From contig NZ_JASZYK010000002.1 of NCBI RefSeq assembly GCF_030317035.1, positions 558,001 through 622,000 on the forward strand: a DNA stretch of 64,000 nucleotides, read 5' to 3'. The translations under genes and the position numbers were made by a program. The notes under the pieces are model-generated. The model was not told where the DNA came from. It saw nothing but the letters and a program-made list of their open reading frames with translations, and searched no databases. Source of the stretch: Variovorax sp. J22G73. Lineage in GTDB: Bacteria > Pseudomonadota > Gammaproteobacteria > Burkholderiales > Burkholderiaceae_C. This document shows positions 1-10,699 of the stretch, in pieces (position 1 is the stretch's first letter; every line of letters starts with the position of its first letter).

Positions 1-72
1 CCCGGCGACGCGCCGCAGGCCTTCTTCAACGCCAACACCCTGACCGAGCTGCACGCGCTCGAGAACCGATGA
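1..72 (+). CDS. mobA: MobA, molybdenum cofactor guanylyltransferase (3' end only)
   Basis: Only the last 23 codons are in the window, ending at a TGA that overlaps the moeA start (ATGA). The visible tail contains FFNANTLTELHALE, which matches the conserved C-terminus of MobA, the enzyme that attaches GMP to molybdopterin. The overlap with moeA fits a molybdenum-cofactor operon. The catalytic N-terminal region lies outside the window, so the call rests on the tail motif and on context. Confidence 0.7.
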   Translation, partial: PGDAPQAFFNANTLTELHALENR

Positions 73-1391
73 GCCGCATCGCAGACATCGCCACCGCCCT
101 GCCGGGCTACGACGCCGCTGACCTGAGCGTGGAGGCCGTGCACGCCTTCCTGCGCCAACTGACGGCGCAGGCTGTCGTGGCGCAGCAGGAGAGCGTGACG
201 CTGTTCGACGCGCTGGGCCGCGTGCTGGCCGAGGACATCGTCTCGCCCATCAGCGTGCCGCCGCACGACAACTCCGCCATGGACGGCTACGCCTTCGACG
301 GCGCCTTGCTCAGGCCCGACGCGCCCAGCGACGCATCGATCACGCTGCGCGTGGCGGGCACGGCGCTGGCCGGCGCGGCATGGCGCGGCGCGCTGGGCGC
401 CGGCGACGCGGTGCGCATCATGACGGGCGCCATGATGCCGGCCGGGCTGGACACCGTGATCCCGCAGGAGTTCTGCAACGTCGAGGGCGACCGCGTGCGC
501 TTTCCGGCGCACGTGCTGCGCCGCGGCGACAACCGCCGCTTCGCCGGCGAAGACCTCATGCAGGGCCAGCCCGCGCTGCGCAAGGGCGAGCGACTGTCGC
601 CCGCGGCGCTGGGCATGGTCGCGAGCCTGGGCCTGCCCGGCGTGAACGCGCTGCGCCGGCTGCGGGTGGCGTACTTCTCGACCGGCGACGAAATCCTGAG
701 CCTGGGCGAGGCCCCGCGCGAAGGCGCGGTGTACGACAGCAACCGCTACACCGTGTTCGGCCTGCTCACCCGCCTGGGCTGCGAGGTGATCGACCTCGGC
801 CTGGTGCGCGACGACCCCGCCACCCTGGCCGCCACGCTGCAACGCGCCGCGCGCGAAGCCGACGCCATCGTCACCAGCGGCGGCGTCAGCGCAGGCGCGG
901 CGGACCACACGCGCGACGTGATGCAGCAGCTGGGCGACATGGCCTTCTGGCGCGTCGCGATGCGCCCGGGGCGGCCGCTGGCCGTGGGGCTCATCCCTCG
1001 TGCCATCCCGCATGAACCCGCGCCGCAGCCGGCGCTGCTGTTCGGCCTGCCCGGCAACCCGGTGGCCGTGATGGTGACCTTTCTGGCCTTCGTGCGGCCA
1101 GCGCTGCTGCGCATGATGGGTTGCCACGAAACGGCCTGCGCCCCGCCGCCCTTGCTGCGCGCGCGCAGCACCGGCCCCATCCGCAAGAAGCCGGGCCGCA
1201 CCGAGTACCAGCGCGGCTTCGTCAAGCCAGTGGCCGGCACGTTGCCGGAAGTGACCGTGGCCGCCAACCAGGGCTCAGGCGTCCTGAGCTCAATGGTCGA
1301 GGCCAACGGCCTGGTGGTGCTGCACCACGCGCAAGGCAGCGTCGCGCCGGGCGACGAGGTCGATGTGATGGTGTTCGACGGGGCGATCTGA
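69..1391 (+). CDS. moeA: MoeA, molybdopterin molybdotransferase
   Basis: This 440-residue protein inserts molybdate into adenylylated molybdopterin in the cytoplasm. The N-terminal domain carries the MDGYAF motif (residues 71-76). The central MoCF-binding domain has FSTGDE, then a TSGGVSAG loop near residue 270, and GLPGNPVAV further on. The C-terminal beta-barrel domain (MoeA domain IV) follows. The length is normal for the family. The start codon overlaps the stop of mobA by four bases, which indicates translational coupling and fixes the start. I am confident of the family. Confidence 0.96.
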   Translation: MSRIADIATALPGYDAADLSVEAVHAFLRQLTAQAVVAQQESVTLFDALGRVLAEDIVSPISVPPHDNSAMDGYAFDGALLRPDAPSDASITLRVAGTALAGAAWRGALGAGDAVRIMTGAMMPAGLDTVIPQEFCNVEGDRVRFPAHVLRRGDNRRFAGEDLMQGQPALRKGERLSPAALGMVASLGLPGVNALRRLRVAYFSTGDEILSLGEAPREGAVYDSNRYTVFGLLTRLGCEVIDLGLVRDDPATLAATLQRAAREADAIVTSGGVSAGAADHTRDVMQQLGDMAFWRVAMRPGRPLAVGLIPRAIPHEPAPQPALLFGLPGNPVAVMVTFLAFVRPALLRMMGCHETACAPPPLLRARSTGPIRKKPGRTEYQRGFVKPVAGTLPEVTVAANQGSGVLSSMVEANGLVVLHHAQGSVAPGDEVDVMVFDGAI

Positions 1392-1401
1392 GCCGGGCCG
1401 G

Positions 1402-1908
1402 CTAGCCTCGCGACCCCTCGTCGTGGGCCTGCTCATCGAGTGCCCGCTCCTCCAGCCGGGTGACCACCTGCTGCGCCAGGAAGCGCAGCTGCTCGAGCGC
1501 CTCGGGGCTGATCTCGCGTGGCCGGGTGTCGATCACGCAGACCGTGCCCAGCGCCTCGCCGTTGCGCATCACCAGCGGCGCGCCCGCGTAGAAGCGGATG
1601 CTGGGGTCGCCCGTGACCAGCGGGTTGGCCTTGAAGCGCTCGTCGGCCAGCGCGTCGTTGACCACCATCACCTGGTCCGGCACCTGAATGGCATGCGCGC
1701 AGAACGCATGCTCCCGGGGCGTTTGCGCCGCATTCAGGCCCACGCGCGACTTGAACCACTGCCGCCGCTCGTCGATCAGCGAAATGAGCGCGATCGGCGT
1801 GCCGCACATCTGGGCCGCCAGGCGGGTGATTTCGTCGTAGGCAGCCTCTTCGCTCGTGTCGAGGATGGCCACTCGGCGCAGTTCCGCCAGTCGGGTGATT
1901 TCGGTCAT
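1402..1908 (-). CDS. Single-domain GAF protein
   Basis: This is a 168-residue soluble protein made almost entirely of one GAF domain. It starts with an N-terminal helix ([22 protein letters not shown]) and ends around [12 protein letters not shown] before a final helix. This arrangement is typical of the short GAF proteins that also occur at the front of diguanylate cyclases and histidine kinases. There is no output domain, so a ligand- or redox-sensing role is only inference. It converges with moeA, 10 bp apart. A second single-GAF protein lies at 59386-59880. Confidence 0.85.
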   Translation of the reverse strand: MTEITRLAELRRVAILDTSEEAAYDEITRLAAQMCGTPIALISLIDERRQWFKSRVGLNAAQTPREHAFCAHAIQVPDQVMVVNDALADERFKANPLVTGDPSIRFYAGAPLVMRNGEALGTVCVIDTRPREISPEALEQLRFLAQQVVTRLEERALDEQAHDEGSRG

Positions 1909-1936
1909 GCGGCGATTATCAGGCCCTCGAAAGTAT

Positions 1937-2932
1937 TCAGGGCACCAGGTACGTCTTCGAGATGCCCGCGCCCACCGTGTATTTCGGGTCCACGAAGTTG
2001 CCCAGCCGCACCTTGCCGCACTGGCTCAGCATCATGTAGGCGTCCCAGCGGTCGTAGCCGTACTCGGCCTCCATCCACAGCACCAGCTCCTTGTAGGCGA
2101 TGCGGGTCGCGTCTTCCAGCGGGCGGGCGCTGCCGATGGCCATGATCATCCCGGCCGTTTCCAGCCGCGGCCATTCCAGCGTCCAGCCCTTGACGAGGTC
2201 GACGCGAATGGTCGTCAGGCTCGGGTACTCCACCGCCGTGCCGCACACCTCGCCGTCGCCCTGGCAGGCGTGCGCGTCGCCGATGAACAGCCGCGCGCCC
2301 GGGGTGCGCACCGGCAGGTAGGTGATGCTGCCGGGGCCCATGTCGGGCAGGTCCATGTTGCCGCCGTGCTGGTCGGGCGTGAGGCTGTTGATGGAGTCGA
2401 TCTCGGGCGAGCAGCTCAGCGTGCCGATGTGCGGCCTGTAGGGCAGCGTGACGCGCTTGCTCCAGTACACGCCTTCCTCGTCCACGTCGATCTTGCGGGT
2501 GATCTCGGGCAGCGAGTCGCCCAGCAGCGCGGTGAAGGCGGTGCCGCTCAGGGCGCCGAACTGCGGAATCATGCAGCAGGTGCCGCGCGGATTGGGGCCG
2601 CGCGGCGCCATCGACTCGATGTGCACCGCCAGCGTGTCGCCGGGCTCGGCGCCCTCGACCATGATCGGCCCGTTCTGCGGGTTCACGAAGGGCATGGTCA
2701 GCACCTTCGAGGGCAGGTCTTGCTCGGTCTTGACCTTGCCGTCGAAGGCGTCGCGTGTTTCCACCACGATGCGGTCGCCGGGCTTCACCGTCATCACCGG
2801 CTGCGAGTAAGGGCCGATGGTGAAGTGGAAGGTGCCCTGCTTCGCCTCGGTGAGTTCGTGCGTGACGATGCTGCGTTCGCGGCCGATGCCGCGCGTGTGC
2901 ATGATCGATTGGTCGAGCCAGCTCGTGGTCAT
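1937..2932 (-). CDS. fmdA: Formamidase/acetamidase (FmdA/AmdA family)
   Basis: This 331-residue enzyme belongs to the FmdA_AmdA family, which hydrolyses formamide or acetamide to ammonia and the carboxylate. Family hallmarks visible are the PGDRIVVET stretch near residue 50, [12 protein letters not shown] in the middle, and [18 protein letters not shown] toward the C-terminus. It is the last gene of a minus-strand run led by the ABC transporter genes at 2953-7626. That recalls the fmd locus of Methylophilus, where a formamidase is linked to a urea/short-amide importer. The family is clear; the exact amide is not shown by the sequence. Confidence 0.9.
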   Translation of the reverse strand: MTTSWLDQSIMHTRGIGRERSIVTHELTEAKQGTFHFTIGPYSQPVMTVKPGDRIVVETRDAFDGKVKTEQDLPSKVLTMPFVNPQNGPIMVEGAEPGDTLAVHIESMAPRGPNPRGTCCMIPQFGALSGTAFTALLGDSLPEITRKIDVDEEGVYWSKRVTLPYRPHIGTLSCSPEIDSINSLTPDQHGGNMDLPDMGPGSITYLPVRTPGARLFIGDAHACQGDGEVCGTAVEYPSLTTIRVDLVKGWTLEWPRLETAGMIMAIGSARPLEDATRIAYKELVLWMEAEYGYDRWDAYMMLSQCGKVRLGNFVDPKYTVGAGISKTYLVP

Positions 2933-2952
2933 GGTGGTGTGCCCTTGCGTTG

Positions 2953-3663
2953 TCAGATCATCAGGTGGTTGCGCACGGTCTGCGCGTTCATGTGGCCCGG
3001 CTCGATGAGGCCCACCACGCGGCCCTTCTCCATCACGTAGGCGCGCTCGCCCACGTCCAGGATGGTGTCCAGGTTCTGCTCGACGAACAAAATCGTCGTG
3101 CCCAGGTCGCGCCGGATGGCGCGCAGCACGTCGCAGATCAGTTGCACGATGGAAGGCTGTATGCCTTCGGACGGCTCGTCGAGCAGCATCAGCCCCGGGT
3201 TGCCCACCAGCGCGCGGCCAATGGCCAGCTGCTGCTGCTCGCCGCCCGACATGGTGCCGGCCAGCTGGTTGCGCCGCTCGGCCAGCCGCGGAAAGTACTG
3301 GTACACCAGGTCGGGCAGCTTCTTGCCCTGCGGCCCGCCGACCAGCTCGCCCACCATCAGGTTCTCGGCCACGGTCATGCGCGCGAACACCTCGCGGCCC
3401 TGCGGCACGTAGCCGATGCCCAGCCGCGCGCGGGCGTCGCTCGACAGCGCAGACACCTCCTGCCCGCGCAGGTGCACGCTGCCGCCGCGCGTGCGCAGCA
3501 GGCCGATCAGGCAGCGCATGGTGGTGGTCTTGCCCACGCCGTTGCGCCCGATGAGGCTCACGATTTCGCCCTTGCGCACCGTGAGGTCCACGCCCTGCAG
3601 GATGGGCGTGGCGCCGTAGCTGGCGCGCAGGCCTTTCACGTCGAGCACGACTTCAGTGTTCAT
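2953..3663 (-). CDS. urtE: Urea/short-chain amide ABC transporter, ATP-binding protein UrtE-type
   Basis: This 236-residue ATPase is of the branched-chain amino acid/urea (LivF/UrtE) type. It has Walker A GRNGVGKTT (residues 39-47), signature MSGGEQQQLAIGRAL and Walker B LMLLDEPSEGIQPSIV. The EGIQPSI sequence following Walker B is what I associate with UrtE rather than LivF. It is the partner of the ATPase encoded just upstream, and the two coding regions overlap by 11 bp. It should energise uptake through the two permeases of the same operon. Confidence 0.88.
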   Translation of the reverse strand: MNTEVVLDVKGLRASYGATPILQGVDLTVRKGEIVSLIGRNGVGKTTTMRCLIGLLRTRGGSVHLRGQEVSALSSDARARLGIGYVPQGREVFARMTVAENLMVGELVGGPQGKKLPDLVYQYFPRLAERRNQLAGTMSGGEQQQLAIGRALVGNPGLMLLDEPSEGIQPSIVQLICDVLRAIRRDLGTTILFVEQNLDTILDVGERAYVMEKGRVVGLIEPGHMNAQTVRNHLMI

Positions 3664-4378
3664 TGGTCTTCCCCAGGTAGATCTCGGCCACGCGCGGGTC
3701 GGCGATCACCTCGCCGATGGAGCCCTCGGCAAACACCTTGCCGAAGTGCAGCACCGTCACGCGCTGCGCGATCTGGCGGATGAAGGCCATGTCGTGCTCC
3801 ACCACCAGCACCGTCATGCCCTCGGCGTTGAGCTTCTGGATGAGCTCGCCGGTCTTGAAGGTTTCCTCGGGCGACAGCCCCGCGGTGGGCTCGTCCATCA
3901 GCAGCAGCACGGGCTTGAGCGCCAGCGCCATCCCTATCTCCAGCCACTGCTGCTGGCCGTGGGCCAGCTCGCCCGCGGGCTTGGTCGCGTCCGCCGCAAG
4001 GTCGAGCAGCTCCAGCAGCCGGTCTTCCTCGCGCGTGAGTTCGGCGCGGCCCGCCACGTGGTGCTGCAGCGCGATGTGGATGTTCTGCCGCACCGGCAGT
4101 TCCTTGAACACGCTGGGCGCCTGCATCTTGATGCTCATGCCCTGCTGCACGCGCTGGAACGGGCGCTTGCGCGTCACGTCCGCGCCCTGGAAGGCGATGT
4201 GGCCCGAGGTGGCCTCGTGCGTGCCCACGATGAGCTTGAACAGCGTGCTCTTGCCCGCGCCGTTGGGCCCGATGAGGCAATGGATTTCGCCCTGCGTCAC
4301 CGACAGGTCGACATCGGACACGGCCGCGTGGCCGCCGAAGTGCTTGGTCAGCGAGCGGGTTTGCAGCAGCGTGGTCAT
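3653..4378 (-). CDS. urtD: Urea/short-chain amide ABC transporter, ATP-binding protein UrtD-type
   Basis: This is a 241-residue LivG/UrtD-type ATPase. It has Walker A IGPNGAGKSTLF, a signature region reading GELAHGQQQWLEIGMAL (LSGGQ is replaced by AHGQQ, as is usual in UrtD), and Walker B LLMDEPTAGLSPEET. The start chosen is the ATG whose first bases overlap the stop of the preceding permease gene (ATGA). The reading frame stays open far upstream, but only as a shadow of the permease gene. Confidence 0.88.
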   Translation of the reverse strand: MTTLLQTRSLTKHFGGHAAVSDVDLSVTQGEIHCLIGPNGAGKSTLFKLIVGTHEATSGHIAFQGADVTRKRPFQRVQQGMSIKMQAPSVFKELPVRQNIHIALQHHVAGRAELTREEDRLLELLDLAADATKPAGELAHGQQQWLEIGMALALKPVLLLMDEPTAGLSPEETFKTGELIQKLNAEGMTVLVVEHDMAFIRQIAQRVTVLHFGKVFAEGSIGEVIADPRVAEIYLGKTNEH

Positions 4379-5469
4379 GCGCGCACCTCCTGCCCTTCGG
4401 CCACGGCCTGCACGGCGCGCTCTTTCACGGCACCGCCGCCGCGCCGCGCGAACACGCGCCGCACCGCCTGCACCACGCCGATGACGAAGCCCTGCGGCGC
4501 CACCATCACCGTGCACAGCAGCATCGCGCCCATCAGCAGCAACGCCGCCTGCTGGCTGTACACCGTGATCGTCTGGAACGCCCACAGCACCAGGAACGAG
4601 CCGACCAGCGTGGCCGTGATGTCCCCGCGCCCCGAGAACGCCACCCACACGATGGGCATGGCCGCCGCCGGCAGCCCGATGCTCGCGGGCGTGATGAACT
4701 GGCCCCACGAGGTGTAGAGCACACCGCTCAGACCCGCCAGCGCCGAGCCGACGACGAAGGTGGCCAGCTGGTACTTGCGCACGTCGTAGCCCAGCAGCTC
4801 GGCGCGTTGCGGGTCTTCGCGCACCGCGACGATCACGTTGCCGAAGCGCGAGTTCAGCAGCATGCGCAGGCCGATGTACACCACCACGATCAGCCCCACC
4901 ACCAGGTAGTAGAGCGGTATGCCGTCGAAGTACAGCGTTTCGCCGCCCGGCAACGGGAGGTTCAGCGGCGCCATGTCCTTCATGCCGTTGAAGCCGTTGA
5001 GCCGCGCGCTGCCGATGTGCCATTCGGGCCCTGCCGTCTGCCCCAGGAAGAAGGCAAGCACCAGCGTGGCCGACAGCGTGACGATGCCGAAGAACACGCC
5101 GCCCACGCGCCCCCAGATCATGAAGTAGCCCAGCACCGCCGCGGCCAGCGCCGAGAGCAGCAAGGCCACCAGCAGCGCGAGAAAGGTGGTGCCCGCCTCG
5201 CCGCCCAGGTTGATGGCCAGCACGCCGTAGCCGTAGCCCGCGATGCCGAAGAACAGCGTCTGCCCGAAAGACAGCATGCCGCCGTAGCCCCACACCAGGC
5301 ACAGGCCCATGGCCATGAACACCCAGGTCAGCAGGTAGGCCATGTTGCCCACGTCGTAGGCGTCGGCCACCAGCGGGTACAGCAGCACCGCGGCGAGCAC
5401 CGCCAGGAAGGGAAGCCAGAAGACGCGCGTGCTGCCCAGCGTCTGCGGTCCGTTGATGAGTTGGAACAT
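4375..5469 (-). CDS. urtC: Urea/short-chain amide ABC transporter permease UrtC-type
   Basis: This 364-residue polytopic membrane protein is of the LivM/UrtC type. After a hydrophobic segment near residues 19-37 comes WGYGGMLSFGQTLFFGIAGYGYG, the characteristic 'gxLSfGqaxffgiGaY' region. LAGLSGVLYTSWGQFITPASIG is the typical EAA-loop neighbourhood. The length suits UrtC. It overlaps urtD by four bases and follows urtB by 19 bp. It forms the translocation pore with UrtB. Confidence 0.87.
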   Translation of the reverse strand: MFQLINGPQTLGSTRVFWLPFLAVLAAVLLYPLVADAYDVGNMAYLLTWVFMAMGLCLVWGYGGMLSFGQTLFFGIAGYGYGVLAINLGGEAGTTFLALLVALLLSALAAAVLGYFMIWGRVGGVFFGIVTLSATLVLAFFLGQTAGPEWHIGSARLNGFNGMKDMAPLNLPLPGGETLYFDGIPLYYLVVGLIVVVYIGLRMLLNSRFGNVIVAVREDPQRAELLGYDVRKYQLATFVVGSALAGLSGVLYTSWGQFITPASIGLPAAAMPIVWVAFSGRGDITATLVGSFLVLWAFQTITVYSQQAALLLMGAMLLCTVMVAPQGFVIGVVQAVRRVFARRGGGAVKERAVQAVAEGQEVRA

Positions 5470-5488
5470 GAAGAATGACTCCGTCGGT

Positions 5489-6355
5489 TCAGCGTGTCTT
5501 GCGGGCCAGCCAGCCCGAGACGCCTTCGGGCAGGATGCGGATGACCACGATCACCGCGAGCAGCATGCCGATCTGCCCCACGATCTGCCCGCCCCAGCCG
5601 TTCAGCCCGGTGCGGATCACGGCCAGCAGAATGCCCGCCGGCGCCGTGCCCAGCAGCACGTTGGCGCCGCCCACCACCACCGTGACGAAGCTCTCGACCA
5701 GAAAGGCCGCGCCCATGGTCGGTATCAGCGTCATGGTGGGCGCATAGAGCGCGCCGCACAGCCCGGCCAGCGCCGCGCCGATGCCGAAGCTCAGCGCATA
5801 CACCCGCCCCACGCGCACGCCTGTGGCCTGCGCGATGGACGCGTTCTGCATCGTGGCCCGCGCATGCACCCCGAAGCGGGTGCGCATGAACACGAAGTAG
5901 ATGCCGCCCAGCACCGCCACGGCGGCCGCGAACAGCACCATGCGGTACACCGAGAAGGTGTAGCCGCCCACCACGAAGCTGCCCTCGGGCGTGCCGATGC
6001 CCGTGACCGACGAGCCCACTGTCAGCAGCATGCCCTGCGTGACGATCAGGCTCAGGCCCCAGGTGGCGAGCAGCGAATCGAGCGGGCGCTTGTACAGCTT
6101 GCGCACCAGGCTCCACTCCAGCAGCACGCCGATGAGCCCGGCGGCCAGCGTGCCGCACAGTTGCGCGAGCGGCAGCGGAAAGCCCGCATGCACCAGGCCC
6201 ACCGTCACGTAGGCCCCGCACATGATGAACTCGCCGTGCGCCATGTTGATCACGCCCATCATCCCGAAGACGATCGCCAGGCCGGCGGCCGACAGGATGA
6301 GGAACGCGAACACGTCCGCGAACTGATAGAAGAACGAAAAGATTTCGGCGAACAC
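5489..6355 (-). CDS. urtB: Urea/short-chain amide ABC transporter permease UrtB-type
   Basis: This is a 288-residue inner-membrane permease of the LivH/UrtB type. It contains GLAIVFGMMGVINMAHGEFIMCGAY near residue 30, a hallmark of these permeases, and a GIGAALAGLCGALYAP segment in the EAA loop region. Full-length UrtB often carries a long periplasmic N-terminal region. This one lacks it and is closer to the short-amide transporter type. It is followed 19 bp later by urtC. Confidence 0.87.
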   Translation of the reverse strand: MFAEIFSFFYQFADVFAFLILSAAGLAIVFGMMGVINMAHGEFIMCGAYVTVGLVHAGFPLPLAQLCGTLAAGLIGVLLEWSLVRKLYKRPLDSLLATWGLSLIVTQGMLLTVGSSVTGIGTPEGSFVVGGYTFSVYRMVLFAAAVAVLGGIYFVFMRTRFGVHARATMQNASIAQATGVRVGRVYALSFGIGAALAGLCGALYAPTMTLIPTMGAAFLVESFVTVVVGGANVLLGTAPAGILLAVIRTGLNGWGGQIVGQIGMLLAVIVVIRILPEGVSGWLARKTR

Positions 6356-6402
6356 CGCAAGGTCCTCTCAAGTGCGCAGGGGAAAGACGCGGGGGGTGTG
6401 CG

Positions 6403-7626
6403 TCAGGACTTCTTCGGCAGGTCCGACGGCGTGTACTGCTTCTTGTCGTTGTTCTTGGTGAGGTCGCAGCCGATCTTGCCGAGCCAGTAGGGCTGGATGG
6501 TCCCGTAGTCCTTCAGCACGTTCACCTTGTGCTTCTCGTCCACGGCAATCAGGCGCATCTGGTGCGAGGCGTGCTGGCTCTTGGGGTCGATGCAGACCTT
6601 GCCCTCGCCCGCGTCGATGCAGGCCTCGCCCGCGGCGATCACCTTGCGCAGGTCGGCCAGCTTGGTCGACTTGGCCTTCTCGACCATGGTCTTGTACATG
6701 TACAGCGTGTTGTAGGCGTTGTAGCCCATGTCGTTGATGTACGGCTCGTTGGGGAACTTGGCGTGCCAGCGCTTCTTGAAGTCGGTGGCGGCGGGCGAGT
6801 CGATTTCCTCGAACCAGTTGGCCGTGGCGTGCATGCGGTTGAGCGCCGGCGGCGCGAAGCGCTTGTGCTCGAAGCCCAGCATCACCTTCACCGACGAGCC
6901 CATCGGCAGGTTCAGCTTGGCGGCGGCGGCCTGCTCGAAGAACGAGTCCTGCGCGGCGCCCACGTTGAGCATCAGCAGCCAGTCGGGCTTGGCCTTCTGG
7001 ATGTTCTGGATGGTCTGCGCGAACTGCGACACGCCCAGCGGAATGAACTCTTCGCCCACCACGGTGCCGCCGATGTCCTTCAGGATCGAGCGGTTCCACT
7101 CGGCGCTGATCTGGCCGAAGTTGTAGTCGGCCGCCACCACGTAGACCTTCTTGCCGAACTTCTCGACCATGTACGGAATGAGCGTGGAAAACTGCTGCTC
7201 GGGCACCGCGCCCATGCTGATCATGTTGGCGTCGCACACGCCGCCTTCGTACTGGTTGGTATAGAAGTACGGCGTTTGCGTGCGGTCGACTATCGGGCGC
7301 ACCGCCTCGCGCGAGGCCGAGGTGATGCCGCCGATGAGCACGTCGACCTTGTCCTTGCTCAGCAGGCGGCGCGTGAACTCCTGGTAGCGGGCGTTGTCGC
7401 CCTGCGGGTCGAGGTGAATCAGCTCGATCTGCCGGCCCATGATGCCGCCGGCCTTGTTGATTTCTTCCACGGCCAGCAGCGAGCCGTTGAGCTTGGGCTT
7501 GCCCATGAAGGCGAGGTCGCCCGAGACGTCTTCCATCAGGCCGACCTTCAGCGGGTCGGCGGCCCATGCGGAGGTGGCGAGCGCCACCGTGCAACCCAGG
7601 GAGACAAGCGCGTGACGTAGTTTCAT
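6403..7626 (-). CDS. urtA: Urea/short-chain amide ABC transporter substrate-binding protein
   Basis: This is a 407-residue periplasmic binding protein with a Sec signal peptide (KLRHALVSLGCTVALATSAWA, cleavage before ADPLKVG). The mature part fits the Peripla_BP_6 / urea-amide (UrtA, FmdD, AmiC) family. Visible features are VGLMEDVSGDLAFMGKPKLNG near the mature start, EINKAGGIMGRQIELI, and a central GKKVYVVAADYNFGQ. It is first of the five transporter genes and lies downstream of two amidase genes. The family supports urea or short amides as ligand, but the specificity cannot be read from sequence. Confidence 0.87.
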   Translation of the reverse strand: MKLRHALVSLGCTVALATSAWAADPLKVGLMEDVSGDLAFMGKPKLNGSLLAVEEINKAGGIMGRQIELIHLDPQGDNARYQEFTRRLLSKDKVDVLIGGITSASREAVRPIVDRTQTPYFYTNQYEGGVCDANMISMGAVPEQQFSTLIPYMVEKFGKKVYVVAADYNFGQISAEWNRSILKDIGGTVVGEEFIPLGVSQFAQTIQNIQKAKPDWLLMLNVGAAQDSFFEQAAAAKLNLPMGSSVKVMLGFEHKRFAPPALNRMHATANWFEEIDSPAATDFKKRWHAKFPNEPYINDMGYNAYNTLYMYKTMVEKAKSTKLADLRKVIAAGEACIDAGEGKVCIDPKSQHASHQMRLIAVDEKHKVNVLKDYGTIQPYWLGKIGCDLTKNNDKKQYTPSDLPKKS

Positions 7627-7685
7627 GGTGATGTGCTTTCGAGGGATGTGATGAAGAAACGAAATGGGTTCGGAGCGGGAACGCT

Positions 7686-9086
<1,401 letters not shown>

Positions 9087-9222
9087 GGCGGGAGGACTCC
9101 GTTCGTTGTGTCAGTTGGGTCAGTTGGGTCGGTGGTGTCGGGAACAGGCTCTGGGAGCGCTTTGGAAGCACGTTCGAAGCACATCGAGAACAGGTACCGA
9201 AGTTATCGGCCGGCGGCGGCGG

Positions 9223-9267
9223 GCGCTTTGCTGGCAGCGCCATTGCGATGTGCTGGTTCGGTCAGCC
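9223..9267 (-). promoter_or_regulatory. Candidate regulator-binding element, copy 2 (upstream of amidase)
   Basis: This is the second copy of the 45-bp element, with core GCAGCGCCATTGCGATG on the plus strand. It begins 137 bp upstream of the amidase at 7686-9086, in the only large gap of the locus. The gap also holds two adjacent direct repeats of GTCAGTTGG (9110-9130). The placement suggests an internal promoter under the same control as the AtzG/AtzE-like pair. Confidence 0.45.
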
Positions 9268-9286
9268 GCTGGTTTTCAGCCCAGGG

Positions 9287-10699
9287 TCAACCCAGCCGGG
9301 GCGCGCGCAGGTGGAAGGCGCTCGCAAGCTGGAAGGCATGCCCGGCGCGCAGCAGCGTGGCCTCGGCAAAGGGCCGGCCGATGAGCTGCATGCCGATGGG
9401 CAACCCATCGGGGTCGAAGCCGCAGGGCACGTTCAGCGACGGCAGGCCCGTGAGGCTGGCCACTCCGGTGAACTGCATGATGGCCGAAAGCATGTCCTCG
9501 GGCTGGCCCGGCACGATTTCCACCGTGGTCTCGCCCAGCCGCGTGGCCACGAACGGCAGCGAGGGGCAAACGAACACGTCCACGTGGCGGAATGCCTCCA
9601 GGAATTCGCTGCGCAGCAAGGCGCGGTAGCGCTGGGCCTGCAGGTAGTGCGTGGCCAGCAGCAGCTCGCCGGCCTCGAGCAGCGTGCGCACGTCGTCGCC
9701 GTAGTCCTGCGGACGCTCGCGCAAGGTGCGCTGGTGGTAGGTGCTGGGCTCGGCCGACTCGATGGTGAGCTGCGCCGAGATGTTGCCGTGGATGTTGCGG
9801 ATGTCGACATCGACCAGCTGCGCGCCCAGGTCGACGAAGGTGGCCAGCGCCTCTTTCACCGCGTCGTGCACGGGCGCCTGCAGGTGCTCGAAGAAATAGC
9901 CGGGCACCACGCCGATGCGCAGGTGCTTGCAGCCGTCGGCCAGGTCTTTCAGGTAGTCGTCGGTGGTGCGCTGTGCGCTGCCCGCGTCGTTGGCGTCGAA
10001 GCCGGCGATGGCGCCGAACATGAGCGCGCAGTCTTCCACCGTGCGCGTCATGGGGCCCACGGTGTCCATGCTCCAGGCGAGCGGCACCACGCCGTGGTTG
10101 CTCACGCGGCCGTAGGTCGGGCGCAGGCCGACGATGCCGTTGACCGCCGACGGCAGGCGAATGGAGCCGCCGGTGTCCGTGCCGATGGCACCGAAGCACA
10201 GGCGCGCCGCCACCGCCACGGCCGAGCCGCCGCTGGAGCCGGCGGGAAAGCGCGTCGGGTCCCAGGGGTTGCGCACCGCGCCGTAGTGCGGGTTGGCCGA
10301 GGTGCCGCCCCACGCGAACTCGTGCATGTTGGTCTTGCCGATGAACACCGCGCCCGCCTGCCGCAGCCGCGTGGCGACGGTGGCGTCGGACGCGGGGAGC
10401 CAGTCGGCCAGCACCTTGCTGCCCGCGGTGGTGCGGGTGCCGCGCACGGCGACGTTGTCTTTCAGCGCAATCGGAATGCCCTGCAGCGGGCCGAGTTCGT
10501 GGCCCGCGCCCGAGAGCAGTTCGGCGGCCCGCGCGACCTGCATCGCCTGTTCCTCGAACACGGTGATGAAGGACTTCAGCACGCCGTCGTGCTGTCGGAT
10601 GCGCGCGAGCGAGGCTTCGACCAGCTCGACCGGCGACAGCTTGCGCTCCCGCACCAGCCGCGCCGCCTGCGAGAGCGTGAGTTCGAGCACGTCGCTCAT
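9287..10699 (-). CDS. AtzE-like amidase (large subunit)
   Basis: This is a 470-residue amidase-signature enzyme with Lys80 (GIPIALKDN), SSGGS at 155-159 and nucleophile Ser179 (GTDTGGSI). Its first codon overlaps the stop of the small DUF4089/AtzG-like gene by four bases. That pairing is diagnostic of AtzE-type amidases, where AtzG is an essential small subunit. In s-triazine degraders AtzEG hydrolyses 1-carboxybiuret. Relatives outside atz clusters may act on other ureido compounds, so the reaction here is inferred from the partner, not proven. Confidence 0.85.
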   Translation of the reverse strand: MSDVLELTLSQAARLVRERKLSPVELVEASLARIRQHDGVLKSFITVFEEQAMQVARAAELLSGAGHELGPLQGIPIALKDNVAVRGTRTTAGSKVLADWLPASDATVATRLRQAGAVFIGKTNMHEFAWGGTSANPHYGAVRNPWDPTRFPAGSSGGSAVAVAARLCFGAIGTDTGGSIRLPSAVNGIVGLRPTYGRVSNHGVVPLAWSMDTVGPMTRTVEDCALMFGAIAGFDANDAGSAQRTTDDYLKDLADGCKHLRIGVVPGYFFEHLQAPVHDAVKEALATFVDLGAQLVDVDIRNIHGNISAQLTIESAEPSTYHQRTLRERPQDYGDDVRTLLEAGELLLATHYLQAQRYRALLRSEFLEAFRHVDVFVCPSLPFVATRLGETTVEIVPGQPEDMLSAIMQFTGVASLTGLPSLNVPCGFDPDGLPIGMQLIGRPFAEATLLRAGHAFQLASAFHLRAPRLG